Positions 18,069-27,197 of a stretch of DNA of 64,000 nucleotides are shown here, piece by piece. The notes beneath the pieces are model-generated. The model did not search any database. It was not told the DNA's origin and saw only the letters and a list, made by a program, of their open reading frames with translations. The stretch spans positions 1 through 64,000 of the forward strand of contig CAVZNH010000078.1 of the NCBI GenBank assembly GCA_963776505.1, read 5' to 3'. Origin of the DNA: JAMXLO01 sp963776505. Lineage in GTDB: Bacteria > Pseudomonadota > Alphaproteobacteria > Acetobacterales > Acetobacteraceae. Every line of letters begins with the position of its first letter. The stretch's first letter is position 1. The translations under genes were made by a program, and so were the position numbers.

Positions 18069-19115
18069 CTACTTCCCCAGGTGCCGGTCGAAGAATCCCG
18101 CCACTTCCATATTGTATTCCTTCGTCTCCGGCGCGTTGATGTCTCGGTAGGTACTGCGCGTGCGACTCACCCTCGAACACCTGCAGCACCGCTTCCACGC
18201 CGGCCTCGCGCAACTTGCGATGCACCCGCACCGTGTTCGACAGGAACAGATCCCGCGTGCCTGTCGTCAGAATGGTCGGCGGAAACCCGTGCATGTCGCC
18301 ATACACCGGTGACAGCAGCGGATCCTTCAGGTCGTGCCCATTGGCATACAGCAGCGCCGCCGCGTGCAGGAACCCGTCGTCCGACACCAGCACGTTGTCG
18401 ACCATCTCGTTGGCGTAGAAGCTGTCGCCGGTCTTGGTCATATCCGACCACGGCGTGCCGGGTGCGATCGCGCCAGGCAGCGGCAGGTGCTCCATCTTTG
18501 CGCGCAGCACCATCGCCAAGTCATGCCGCCGCCGGTGGATGTGCCGAATATCCCGACATTCTTTGGCTTCGTCGTCTTCAGCACCGCGCGGTACACCGCC
18601 ATCGCGTCATCCATCGCGGCGGGATAGGGATAATCCGGCGGCATCCGGTAATCCACCGAGATCACCTTGAACCCGCCGAACCCGGCAAGCTCGATCGCTT
18701 CCTTGGTCGCCGCCTCACCCGGGCTCAGCACATAGGCGCCACCGTGCACGTGCACCAGCACGCGGTTGCGATTGCGCGGCGGGATCACCTTCGGCGCCAC
18801 GATGAACGCCTTCACGCCATCGATCGTTGTGGGCTGCACCGTCACGCCCAGCTTGTCGCGGATCTCCGGCAGTGTTGCGACCACTGCCGCCGCGGCCTTG
18901 TCCACGATCGCCTTCCACTCGTCCGGCGTCTTCGGCACTACGTTCCATGTGGGATTGTAGGGCTGCGCGATGATCGCCTGCATCTGCGGGCTGACGGTAT
19001 CTGGCACGGGAATCACTTTCGCGGGCACCTGGCGCGCTCCCGGCGGCGCCGGCTGCGCAAAACATGGTGTGCCGATCACCGTCAGGGCCAGCGCCGCAGC
19101 ATGCGTGAGCCTCAT
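18069..19115 (-). CDS. Secreted alpha/beta hydrolase (esterase, HSL-like; two frameshifts)
   Basis: About 348 residues after repair. A signal peptide ('HAAALALTVIGTPCFAQ') is followed by an alpha/beta-hydrolase-3 domain with the oxyanion motif HGGAY and the nucleophile elbow G-T-S-T-G (Ser), then 'PPTILTTGTRDLFL' carrying the acid Asp and a C-terminal His in 'GESHAQYL'. Two frame changes are needed. Near 18519-18524 one base seems missing, and near 18145-18149 one is extra; the latter restores the end 'RDINAPETKEYN...FFDRHLGK'. It converges with the ThDP gene. Likely a short-chain carboxylesterase, but the substrate is unknown. Confidence 0.75.
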
Positions 19116-19191
19116 CGTCGTTCCCCCCGTTGTTGACAGCGTCATTCGGCGCTCGCCAGGATCGACTCGATTGACATAACGAGCAAGACAC

Positions 19192-20184
19192 ATGCTGCCA
19201 CTCGATGACCGGCTGCGCATCGGCATCCAGACAATCCACCGCCGCACCGAGCCGGCGACCGGTCCATGGCTGCCGAAGATCGACGAATTGACCAGGCTGG
19301 TCGGGCTGGTCGATCGCAGCGGATACGACTTGCTATGGGTTGGCGATCACATCTCCTTCGCCGTGCCGGTGCTCGATCCGCTGCTGCAGCTTGCGCAGGC
19401 GGCGATGGTAAGCCGGCGGCTGACGCTCGGCACATCGGTTTATCTGCTGCCGCTGCGTCATCCCGCGCCGGTGGCGAAGCAGGTCGCCACTCTGGATCAT
19501 CTGACCGAGGGCCGGCTGATCTTCGGCGTCGGTGTCGGTGGCGAGTTTCCACGCGAATACGAAGTATGCGGCGTGCCGCGCAACGAACGCGGCCCGCGGT
19601 TGAGCGAAGGGATCGCGTTGCTGCGTCGATTCTGGAGCGGCGAGCCGGTCAGCCACGCGGGACGGTTCTATGGCCCGTTCGCCGACGTGCCGATGCAGCC
19701 ACCGCCGCGCCAGCCCGGCGGACCACCGATCTGGTGCGGCGGCCGTTCCGATGGTGCGCTCAGACGCACCGGACGGCTGGCCGATGGCTGGCTCTCTTAC
19801 GTCGTCACCCCCGAGATGTATCGTGCCGGCCTGGAGAAGATCGATGCGGCAGTGCGCGAGGCCGGACGCAGCATGACGCAATTCGCGACCGGGCACCTGC
19901 TGTTCACCCGCATCGACGACAGCTATGAGCAGGCACTCGATGCCGCGACGGAGACGTTGAGCGTGCGCTATGCGATGGACTTCCGCAGAGCGGCGCAGCG
20001 CTATTGCGCACTCGGGAAGCCGGAACAAGTGGTGGAGCGCATCCGCGAATTCCACGCCGCCGGCGTGCGGCACGTGATGCTCGATTTGCTCGGGCCGTAC
20101 GAGCAGCGCGACGCACAGATCGCGCGCTTCGCAGCCGAGGCCATGCCGCTGCTGCGCGACCTGATGGGGAACGCCACGCTATGA
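19192..20184 (+). CDS. LLM-class flavin-dependent oxidoreductase
   Basis: 330 residues of the luciferase-like superfamily, with 'DLLWVGDHISFAVPVLDPL', 'LTLGTSVYLLPLRHP', 'HLTEGRLIFGVGVGGE' and the 'FYGPFADVPMQPPP' segment typical of F420- or FMN-dependent members. It starts at 19192 and is divergent from the esterase by 76 bases. Its stop overlaps the start of the ADP-forming CoA ligase (ATGA), so the two are coupled. It opens a rightward catabolic block (ligase, two acyl-CoA dehydrogenases, biotin ligase, another LLM enzyme). Substrate not assigned. Confidence 0.85.
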   Translation: MLPLDDRLRIGIQTIHRRTEPATGPWLPKIDELTRLVGLVDRSGYDLLWVGDHISFAVPVLDPLLQLAQAAMVSRRLTLGTSVYLLPLRHPAPVAKQVATLDHLTEGRLIFGVGVGGEFPREYEVCGVPRNERGPRLSEGIALLRRFWSGEPVSHAGRFYGPFADVPMQPPPRQPGGPPIWCGGRSDGALRRTGRLADGWLSYVVTPEMYRAGLEKIDAAVREAGRSMTQFATGHLLFTRIDDSYEQALDAATETLSVRYAMDFRRAAQRYCALGKPEQVVERIREFHAAGVRHVMLDLLGPYEQRDAQIARFAAEAMPLLRDLMGNATL

Positions 20185-22280
20185 TGTCCACCCGACGCGA
20201 TCTGACTGCCATGCTGCGGCCGCGCTCCATCGCGCTGGTCGGCGCGACCGACCGATCGCGCTGGTCACAGAACACCTTCGACAACCTCATCAACCGGAAG
20301 TATCCCGGCAAGGTGTATCTGGTCAGCCGCCGTGGCGGCACAGTGCATGGCCGCAGCGCGGCAACCTCATGCGCCGCGGTCGGCGCGCCGATCGATCTCG
20401 CGCTGCTGATGGTGCCGATGGCCGCGATCGATGAGGCGATGGCCGAGCTTGCAGCGGCGGACGTACACAACGCCGTGATCCTGACTTCGGGCTTTGCCGA
20501 GACCGGCCACGACGGCGCCGATCACCAGGCGCGGCTCGCGTCATTGGCGCGCCAGCACAATGTATCGTTGCTCGGCCCCAACTGCCTGGGCTTCGTGAAT
20601 TTCATCGACAATGTGCCGCTGTGGACCGGCGGTTTTCGCGCACCCTCCAAGCCCGGTTCGATCGCAGTCGTCACCCAGAGCGGCGCGAACGGCAGCTTCA
20701 TCTCCAGCCTGGCCGCGCAGCACGAGATCGGCCTGTCGCACATGATCTCGACCGGCAACGAGGCCGACCTCGATTGCGCGCACTTCATCGACCATCTGAT
20801 CGACCAGCCTGACGTGCGCGCGATCGCGCTGTTCGCCGAGACGATCCGCCATGCGCCGAGTTTTGCCGCAGCCGCACGACGCGCGATCGCTGCGGCCAAG
20901 CCGATCGTGGTGCTGAAGATCGGTCTGTCGGAAGTCACCGCGCGGTCCGCGCAGGCGCACACCGGCGCACTGGTCGGCGACGACCGCGTATTCGATGGCG
21001 TATGCCGCCAGTTCGGCATCGTGCGCGTCGAGTCGATCGAGGACCTGCTGTTCACCGCCGATGTGATCACGCGCACCGGCGTGCTCCAGCCGCAAGGGAT
21101 TGGGCGTGGTATCGATCTCCGGCGGTGCCTGCGAAATCGCCGCGGACCGCGCGCAGGTGCTGCATATGCCGATGCCCGCCCTGTCGGACGCCGCGGTCGC
21201 CGAACTGCGCACCGCCCTGCCGAGTTTCGGCACGCCGAACAATCCGCTGGACATCACCGGCGGCGCGGTGTTGCAGCCCGATCTGTTCGAGCAGGGCCTG
21301 CGCATCCTGGGCAAGCAGCCCGAATTCTCCGCCCTCGCCTGCCTGTTCGACGTGCCCGTCGCCGACGAGCATGCCACCGAATTCGTGCTTGCCGCACTGC
21401 GCCACATCGCGGCGGGCCTGCATGCCGCCAGTGTCCCGGCTCTGATGATCAGCCACACGGTGAAGCCGGTGACCGAGATCTCCACGCGCATCATCGAGGA
21501 GATCGGTCTGCCCTATGTCAGCTCCGGCCTGCATCACGGCATGAACGCGCTTGGGCAACGCGTTCTGGTGGTCGGAACAGTATCGGCGTCTCGCCGGCAC
21601 ATCGGCGTCGATTGCGACGATTGCTGATGCAAGCGAGCGGCCGGACTCAGAGCGCGCAACCTTGGATTACCTCGCGCGGTGCAACGTACCGGTGGTGCCG
21701 ACGACGCTGGCGCGCGACGCGGATCAAGCGGTGGCGGCGGCGCGCACGATCGGCGGGCGCGTGGTGCTGAAGATCGCCTCCGACGACATCGCGCACAAGA
21801 GCGATATCGGCGGCGTCGCCCTGAATCTGGAGGGCGATGCCGCGGTGGCTGACGCGTTCCGGCGCATCATGGCGGTGGCGCCGGCGGGTGCGCGCGTTGA
21901 TGGCGTGCTGGTGGCGCCGATGCGCAGCGGCGGGTTGGAACTGTTCGTCGGCTGCACGCGCGATCCCCAATGGGGACCGGTGATTGCGGTCGGTCTTGGC
22001 GGCGTGTGGGTGGAGGTGTTGCAGGATGTCGCACTGCGCCCGCTGCCGATCGGCGCGGCGGAAGTGAAGCGCATGCTCGCCGAACTGCGCGGTCGCAAAG
22101 CTGCTGCATGGCATACGTGGCATGCCGCCCGTCGATCTCGATGCACTCGCCGCAGTGATCGCACGCATCGGAGATGCCGCAGTAGCGCTCGGGCCGGACC
22201 TCGAAGCGCTGGAAGTGAACCCGCTATGGGTTCGCGGCAGCGAGGTTGAGGCACTGGACGCGTTGGCGGTATGGCATTGA
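20181..22280 (+). CDS. ADP-forming acyl-CoA synthetase (CoA-binding plus ATP-grasp; three frameshifts)
   Basis: About 699 residues after repair. The N-terminal CoA-binding Rossmann domain ('MLRPRSIALVGATDR') is followed by a succinyl-CoA-ligase-like flavodoxin domain ('GSIAVVTQSGANGSFISSLAA') with the phosphohistidine region 'AQAHTGALVGDD', and a C-terminal ATP-grasp domain ('VVLKIASDDIAHKSDIGGVALNL'). It interconverts acyl-CoA and acid with ADP/ATP, or activates acids for degradation. Frames change near 21095-21101, at the GGG of 21553-21555 and at the AAA of 22097-22099. Removing one base at each gives continuous similarity to the stop at 22280. It is coupled to the preceding LLM gene. Confidence 0.8.
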
Positions 22281-22285
22281 ACCCA

Positions 22286-22332
22286 CTCTCCCCCTCCCCT
22301 TGCGGGAGGGGGTCCGAGAGGGGAGGGGGAGA
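22286..22332. repeat. REP-like intergenic palindrome
   Basis: Two perfect inverted arms of 14 bases (22287-22300 and 22319-22332, of type TCTCCCCCTCCCCT) enclose an 18-base centre that itself contains a G-rich tract able to pair with the left arm. It sits in the 73-base gap between the CoA ligase stop and the acyl-CoA dehydrogenase start, with the right arm about 20 bases before the ATG. I recall similar C-rich/G-rich palindromes dispersed in GC-rich alphaproteobacterial genomes. It could stop or stabilise the upstream transcript. No second copy was noticed in the window. Confidence 0.6.
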
Positions 22333-22353
22333 AACTGAAGCGGAGGAACGCGC

Positions 22354-23546
22354 ATGGACCTGAGCCTGTCCGACAAACATCGGGCCTTGCAGGACGAAGT
22401 GCGCGCATTCGTCCGCGAGCACGGCCACAAATCGCCAAAGCTCGGCGGTGGCCGAAAGCGGCCTGACCAAAAGGCGCTGGACTGGCAGAAGCTGCTGGTC
22501 GATCACGGCTACGTCGCACGCACTATCCCGCGCGAATACGGCGGCTTCGGCGCGGAACCCGACGTGCTGGAAGCGGCGGTGATCGCATCGGAATTTGCCG
22601 CCGCGGGTATTTATGCCGGCCTGACCAATCAGGGCATCAGCATGCTGGTGCCGACACTGCTGGAGGTCGGCACCGAGGCGCAGAAGAAGCAGTGGATCGA
22701 GAAGACCATCCGCGGCGATGTCATCTGGTGCCAGGGCTATTCGGAGCCGGGTGCCGGCAGCGATCTCGCGTCATTACAGACCCGCGGCGTGCTTGCAGGA
22801 CGGGCATTTCGTCATCAACGGCCAGAAGATCTGGACCAGCTCGGCTCACTACGCCGACATGATGTTCCTGCTCTGCCGCACCGAGCCGGACAAGCCGAAG
22901 CACGAGGGCATCTCGTATCTGCTGCTGTCGATGAAGACGCCTGGCATCGAGGTGCGCCCGCTGCGCACCATGACCGGCCGCGCCGAGTTCAACGAGGTGT
23001 TCTTCACCGACGTACGCGTCCCGGAAGACCAGATCGTGCTCGGCCGCGGCAAGGGCTGGTATGTCGCCAACGTGACGTTGAAGCACGAGCGCTCGATGAT
23101 CGGCAATGCCGAGAAGATGACGACGCGGCTGGAACAGCTCATCGCACTGCTGAAGTCGAATGGCCTGCTCGGCATGGCGGAATACCGCGACAGGTTGCTG
23201 AAGCTGCAAGGCGAGGTGATCGCCTGGAAGGCGCACAATCTCCGCCTGCTGACCGAGAGCCGCGGAAGGCGTCGATTCCGGCGTCAGGCGCATGATCATC
23301 AAGTATGGCGGCACGATGCTCGGCTTCCGCCTGGCCGCGCTGGCAGTCGATGCGCTCGGCACTGACGGCCTGCCATTCGAAAGCGCCGGCGAGGATGCCG
23401 AGGACGATGACGCGACGACATGGAACATCGACTATCTGTACGATGTCGGCCTGATGATCGGCGGCGGCTCCAACAACATCCAGAAGAACATCATCGCGGA
23501 ACGCGGCCTCGATCTTCCGCGCGAGCCAAAGATCGCGAGGGCCTGA
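22354..23546 (+). CDS. Acyl-CoA dehydrogenase, subunit 1 of a pair (two frameshifts)
   Basis: About 396 residues after repair, an FAD enzyme that introduces a trans-2,3 double bond into acyl-CoA. N-terminal helices ('LSDKHRALQDEVRAFVREHG') are followed by 'WCQGYSEPGAGSDLASLQT' and 'INGQKIWTSSAHYADMMFLL' of the middle domain, then the C-terminal helical domain. The frame breaks at 22793-22794, where removing a T restores 'VLQDGHFVING', and at 23260-23261, where removing a C restores 'TESAEGVDSG'. The stop overlaps the start of a second dehydrogenase gene, as in heteromeric acyl-CoA dehydrogenases of sterol and other side-chain degradation. Confidence 0.8.
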
Positions 23547-24615
23547 TGGAATTCGCCCTCAGCGAGGAGCAGCGCCTGTTCGCGGATTCGCTGCGCAGTC
23601 TCCTGGCGGATCGCGTGCCGATCGAAGCACTTCGCCGCCATGCGGAAATCGGTTGCGGCTTCGATGCCGAATTGTGGCAAAGTCTGACAGAGCTCGGCCT
23701 CCCTGGCCTGCTGGTACCCGAACGCTTCGGCGGCGCGGGGCTCGGCATTCTGGATGCCGCAGTTGCGGCCGAGGTTCTGGGCGGTGCGGCGGCTTTCGCT
23801 CCGTTCGCTGGCAGCGTCGTCATGGCAACGCTCGCGTTCGTGCACGGCGCGACGGAGGAATTGCAGGACGCGTGGCTGCCACGCATCGCCGCTGGTGAGG
23901 TGCGCTTTGGAGTTGGCATTCGGTAACGCTGCGACCATGACTGCCGGGCGTCTCTCGGGACGGGTCGCAGCGACGATCGATGCCGGCGCACCGACGCATC
24001 TTCTGATCTATCTGTCCGACGGCAATGCCGCCGTCATCGCGGCTGATGCGGAAGGTGTCTCGCGGCAGATGCATCGCAGCATCGATCGCACGCGGCCAGT
24101 GACCGACCTCGCCTTCGACAATGCGCGCGCGGTGCTGCTCGATGCGGCGAACGCAACCATTGGCGTCGGCACAGCGCGTGCTGGATGCCGGGCGTATTGT
24201 TCTCGCCGCCGACACGTTGGGCGCGGCGCAGCATATGTTTGATCAGGCGCTCGCCTTCGTGAAGCAGCGCACGCAGTTCGGCCGTGTTATCGGCAGCTTC
24301 CAGGCCGTCAAGCACCAGTTCGCCGAAATGGTGACGATGCTGGAGCCCTGCCGCGCCATGGTGTGGTACGCGGCCTACGCGCAGGATGCGCTGCCAGGCG
24401 AGGCGCGACTTACGGCGCTGCAAACGAAGGCGCATCTCGGCGATGTCGGTCGCGACATCGCACGCATGGCGACGGAGGCGCACGGCGGCATGGGATTCAC
24501 CGACCTGCTTGGTCTGCACTACTGGTTCAAACGCATCAGCTTCAATCGTCAGATGCTGGGCAGCCCCGAGCATTGCCGCGATGAGGCCGCGCGCTTGCAG
24601 GGATGGATCACGTGA
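23546..24615 (+). CDS. Acyl-CoA dehydrogenase, subunit 2 of a pair (two frameshifts)
   Basis: About 355 residues after repair, shorter than its partner. The N-terminal part ('MEFALSEEQRLFADSLRSLL', 'LGLPGLLVPERFGGAGLG') and the C-terminal domain ('FVKQRTQFGRVIGSFQAVKH' and 'TEAHGGMGFTDLLGLHYWFK') are clear; the middle domain is weaker. Frames change at 23915-23916 and at 24168-24169, each consistent with one extra G. The start overlaps the stop of subunit 1 (TGATG), so the pair is translationally coupled and probably forms an alpha2beta2-like enzyme. The acyl substrate is unknown. Confidence 0.78.
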
Positions 24616-24625
24616 ATCGCTTGCC

Positions 24626-25337
24626 GTGATCGCGTTCGACGTCCGGCACTACGACAGCATCGGCTCGACCAATGACGAGGCGATGCGGCTGGCGCGCGAC
24701 GGTGCAGTGCACGGCACCGTCGTTCATGCGGACGAGCAGACCGCCGGCCGCGGCAGACTGTCGAGGCGCTGGCTCAGCCCACCGGGCAACCTCTATGTGT
24801 CGATCGTGCTGCGGCCCGGATGTGCCGGCAGCGCGCTCCGTCGAGATCGGCCTTGTCGCCGCGCTGGCGGTCGCGGATGCAGTGGACGCACTGCTGCCGC
24901 AGCAAGTGCGCGCGACGCTGAAATGGCCGAACGATGTGCTGGTGCGTGACGGCAAGATCGCCGGCATCTTGCTGGAGCAGGCGGACGACACGCTCATTCT
25001 CGGCATCGGTCTGAATGTCCTGCAAGCGCCGAGTGGCGTTTCGTACCAGGTGTCAACCATTGTTGGCTGCGGCGGACTGGCCACCGTGGATGGCGCCCGG
25101 GAAAAACTTCTGTCAGCGCTGGCAAACTGGTTCGGTATCTGGCAGCAGGAGGGCTTCCCGCCGATCCGTGCGACCTGGCTCGCACGTGCGCATCCGATCG
25201 GCGCCACGCTACGAGTGCGGCTCGCGGACCGATTTGCTACCGGCAGGTTCGCTGGCATCGATGACGATGGCGCGCTCCTGCTCGATGCGCCGGACGGCCG
25301 TACCCGCATCGTGGCGGGTGATGTGCAGGCGGGATAA
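24626..25337 (+). CDS. birA: Biotin--[acetyl-CoA-carboxylase] ligase (frameshifted)
   Basis: About 236 residues after repair, short group-I type without the DNA-binding domain of E. coli BirA. It makes biotinyl-AMP and attaches biotin to the carboxylase carrier protein. Motifs are 'SIGSTNDEA', the GRGR-type biotin-binding loop 'TAGRGRLSRRW', 'LKWPNDVLV' with the key Lys, 'KIAGILLE' and a C-terminal SH3-like domain. A GTG at 24626 is the likely start, since no ATG is in frame. The frame breaks near 24825-24838; dropping one base joins 'LRPGCAG' to 'SVEIGLVAALAVA'. It follows the dehydrogenase pair by 10 bases, an unusual place for birA. Confidence 0.82.
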
Positions 25338-25378
25338 CAACCAAACCGTCAATGCGGAAACGGACCAAGGAGGCTGGT

Positions 25379-26449
25379 ATGGACTTCGGCATCGGCATCG
25401 CAACGTCGCACGATTCATGGAAGCTCGCGCAGCGCGCCGAGGAACTCGGCTTCACGCACGCCTGGTTCTTCGACACGCAGATGATCACCGCCGACTGCTT
25501 CGCCGCCATGGGTGCCGCGGCAATGAAGACCTCGCGTATCCGTCTCGGTACCGGCGTGCTGGTGCCGTCCAATCGCATCGCCGCGGTGACCGCCAACGCC
25601 TTCGCCACGCTGAATGGCATGGCACCTGGCCGGATCGACTTCGGCGTTGGGACGGGCTTTTCGGCACGCCGCGCCATGGGCCTTGGCGCCATGAAGCTCG
25701 CGGACATGGAAGAGTATATACGCGTCGTCTACGGCCTGCTGAACGGCGAAACGCTGGAGACAAACATCGAGGGCAAGCGCAAAAAAATTCGTTTCCTCAA
25801 TCCCGACATCGGCCTGATCAACACACACGATCCAATACGGCTGCACGTCTCGGCCTATGGCCCTAAGTCGCAGGCACTGACGGCAAAGCTGCATGCCGGG
25901 TGGAAGAGCTTCATCTCCGACGTACCGGGCGCCATGACCGCACTTGAGAGCATGCAGCAGAGCTGGAAAGCCGCGGGCCACAGTGCCGGCGATCTCTACG
26001 CTACCGCATGGGCGTGCGGTTGCGTCCTCGCCGATGGCGAACCCGCCGACAGTCCACGCGCAGTCGCACAGGCCGGACCGCGCGCAGCAGTGTTGCTGCA
26101 TCGCGCGGCCGATCTCGATATGGAAGGCTGGCAGAACACATCGCCGGTGCCACCGTCGGTGCAGGAACAGGTGGACGGCTACGTTGCAATGGCACGCGGC
26201 TTCGAACCGCAGGACGCGCGCTACCTCAACAACCACCGCGGCCATTTCGTGTTCGTCAAGCCGGAGGAGCGGAAGTTCATCACCGCCGAATTGATCCGTC
26301 ATACCACCTTCACGGCGACCGAGCAGGAACTGAAGCAGCGCGTCGAAGCCTTGCGCAGCGCAGGTTGGAGCCAGCTCGTCGTCCCGATCACGCCCGGAGA
26401 GGAGCGCGCGATCGAGGACTGGGCCCGGGTCAAGCGCGCATTCGACTGA
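25379..26449 (+). CDS. LLM-class flavin-dependent oxidoreductase
   Basis: 356 residues of the luciferase-like superfamily. It begins 'MDFGIGIATSHDSWKLAQRA', followed by 'EELGFTHAWFFDTQMI', 'IRLGTGVLVPSNRIAAVTAN' and 'MAPGRIDFGVGTGFSARRAM', a pattern seen in F420-dependent reductase-like members. The ATG at 25379 is preceded by AAGGAGG at the right distance and is preferred to the one nine codons upstream. It ends the rightward block begun at 19192. The C-terminal third has an unusual long insertion around 'DMEGWQNTSPVPPSVQEQVDG'. The cofactor (FMN or F420) cannot be decided. Confidence 0.85.
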   Translation: MDFGIGIATSHDSWKLAQRAEELGFTHAWFFDTQMITADCFAAMGAAAMKTSRIRLGTGVLVPSNRIAAVTANAFATLNGMAPGRIDFGVGTGFSARRAMGLGAMKLADMEEYIRVVYGLLNGETLETNIEGKRKKIRFLNPDIGLINTHDPIRLHVSAYGPKSQALTAKLHAGWKSFISDVPGAMTALESMQQSWKAAGHSAGDLYATAWACGCVLADGEPADSPRAVAQAGPRAAVLLHRAADLDMEGWQNTSPVPPSVQEQVDGYVAMARGFEPQDARYLNNHRGHFVFVKPEERKFITAELIRHTTFTATEQELKQRVEALRSAGWSQLVVPITPGEERAIEDWARVKRAFD

Positions 26450-26552
26450 TTGAATTGAGATTTTCGCGTTTTGCGGGTGACGCTACCCAGCGGCCTCAAT
26501 CAGGCGTATCTTAGGGTCAGGTACAAGCCGATCATATAGGGGACACTAAGCC

Positions 26553-27197
26553 TTGCGACCGCCCAGGAACGACCGCCAACGGCCTCCACGCCGCCGCGGT
26601 TTTGATGACGACAACTTTTACGGCAGCGCGCCGCCGCCAATGCCGTTTCCCTCGTTCGCCTCCAGCGCGGCAGGCCCGGAGACAGAGGCGACGGTCAAGT
26701 GGTTCAACGCCGAGAAGGGTTACGGTTTTGTGGCGCTGAGCGACGGGTCGGGCGACGTTTTCCTGCACGTCAACACGTTGCAGGCGGCAGGCGTCCAGAC
26801 CGTCAGCCCTGGCGCTACGCTCCGGATCCGCGTCGGCCAGGGGCAGAAAGGGAAACAGGTCGATCAGGTGGTGTCGGTCGATGAGAGCACCGCGACCGCG
26901 ACTCCCGCGCGACGGCCGGGCGGCTTCCAGCAACGCCCGCAGCGGAGCTTCGAGGGCGGCCCGCGACGGCAGGTCGATCTCAGCACCGCAGTCGAGATGA
27001 TGGGGACGGTGAAGTGGTACAACCCCGACAAGGGGTTTGGCTTCATCACCCCGCAGTCGGGCGGCAAGGACGTGTTCGTCCACGCGACGGTGCTGGAGCG
27101 TGCCGGCCTTGCTCCGTTGCAGGAGGGCCAGTCAGTGCGGATGGGCGTCGTGCAGGGCGCCAAGGGCCCGGAAGCTGGGACAATCAGCGTGGACTGA
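26553..27197 (+). CDS. Double cold-shock-domain protein
   Basis: 214 residues with two cold-shock domains. The first (about 47-110) has the RNP-1-like 'WFNAEKGYGFVALSDG' and 'DVFLHVNTL'. The second (about 150-212) has 'WYNPDKGFGFITPQSGG' and 'DVFVHATVL'. The domains bind single-stranded RNA or DNA and act as RNA chaperones. A basic, Pro/Arg-rich N-terminus and a Gln/Arg-rich linker add nucleic-acid affinity. No in-frame ATG precedes the first domain, so a TTG at 26553, after AGGGGAC, is the likely start. Tandem-CSD proteins of this size are common in alphaproteobacteria. The 100-base leader may carry temperature or stationary-phase control. Confidence 0.88.
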   Translation: MRPPRNDRQRPPRRRGFDDDNFYGSAPPPMPFPSFASSAAGPETEATVKWFNAEKGYGFVALSDGSGDVFLHVNTLQAAGVQTVSPGATLRIRVGQGQKGKQVDQVVSVDESTATATPARRPGGFQQRPQRSFEGGPRRQVDLSTAVEMMGTVKWYNPDKGFGFITPQSGGKDVFVHATVLERAGLAPLQEGQSVRMGVVQGAKGPEAGTISVD

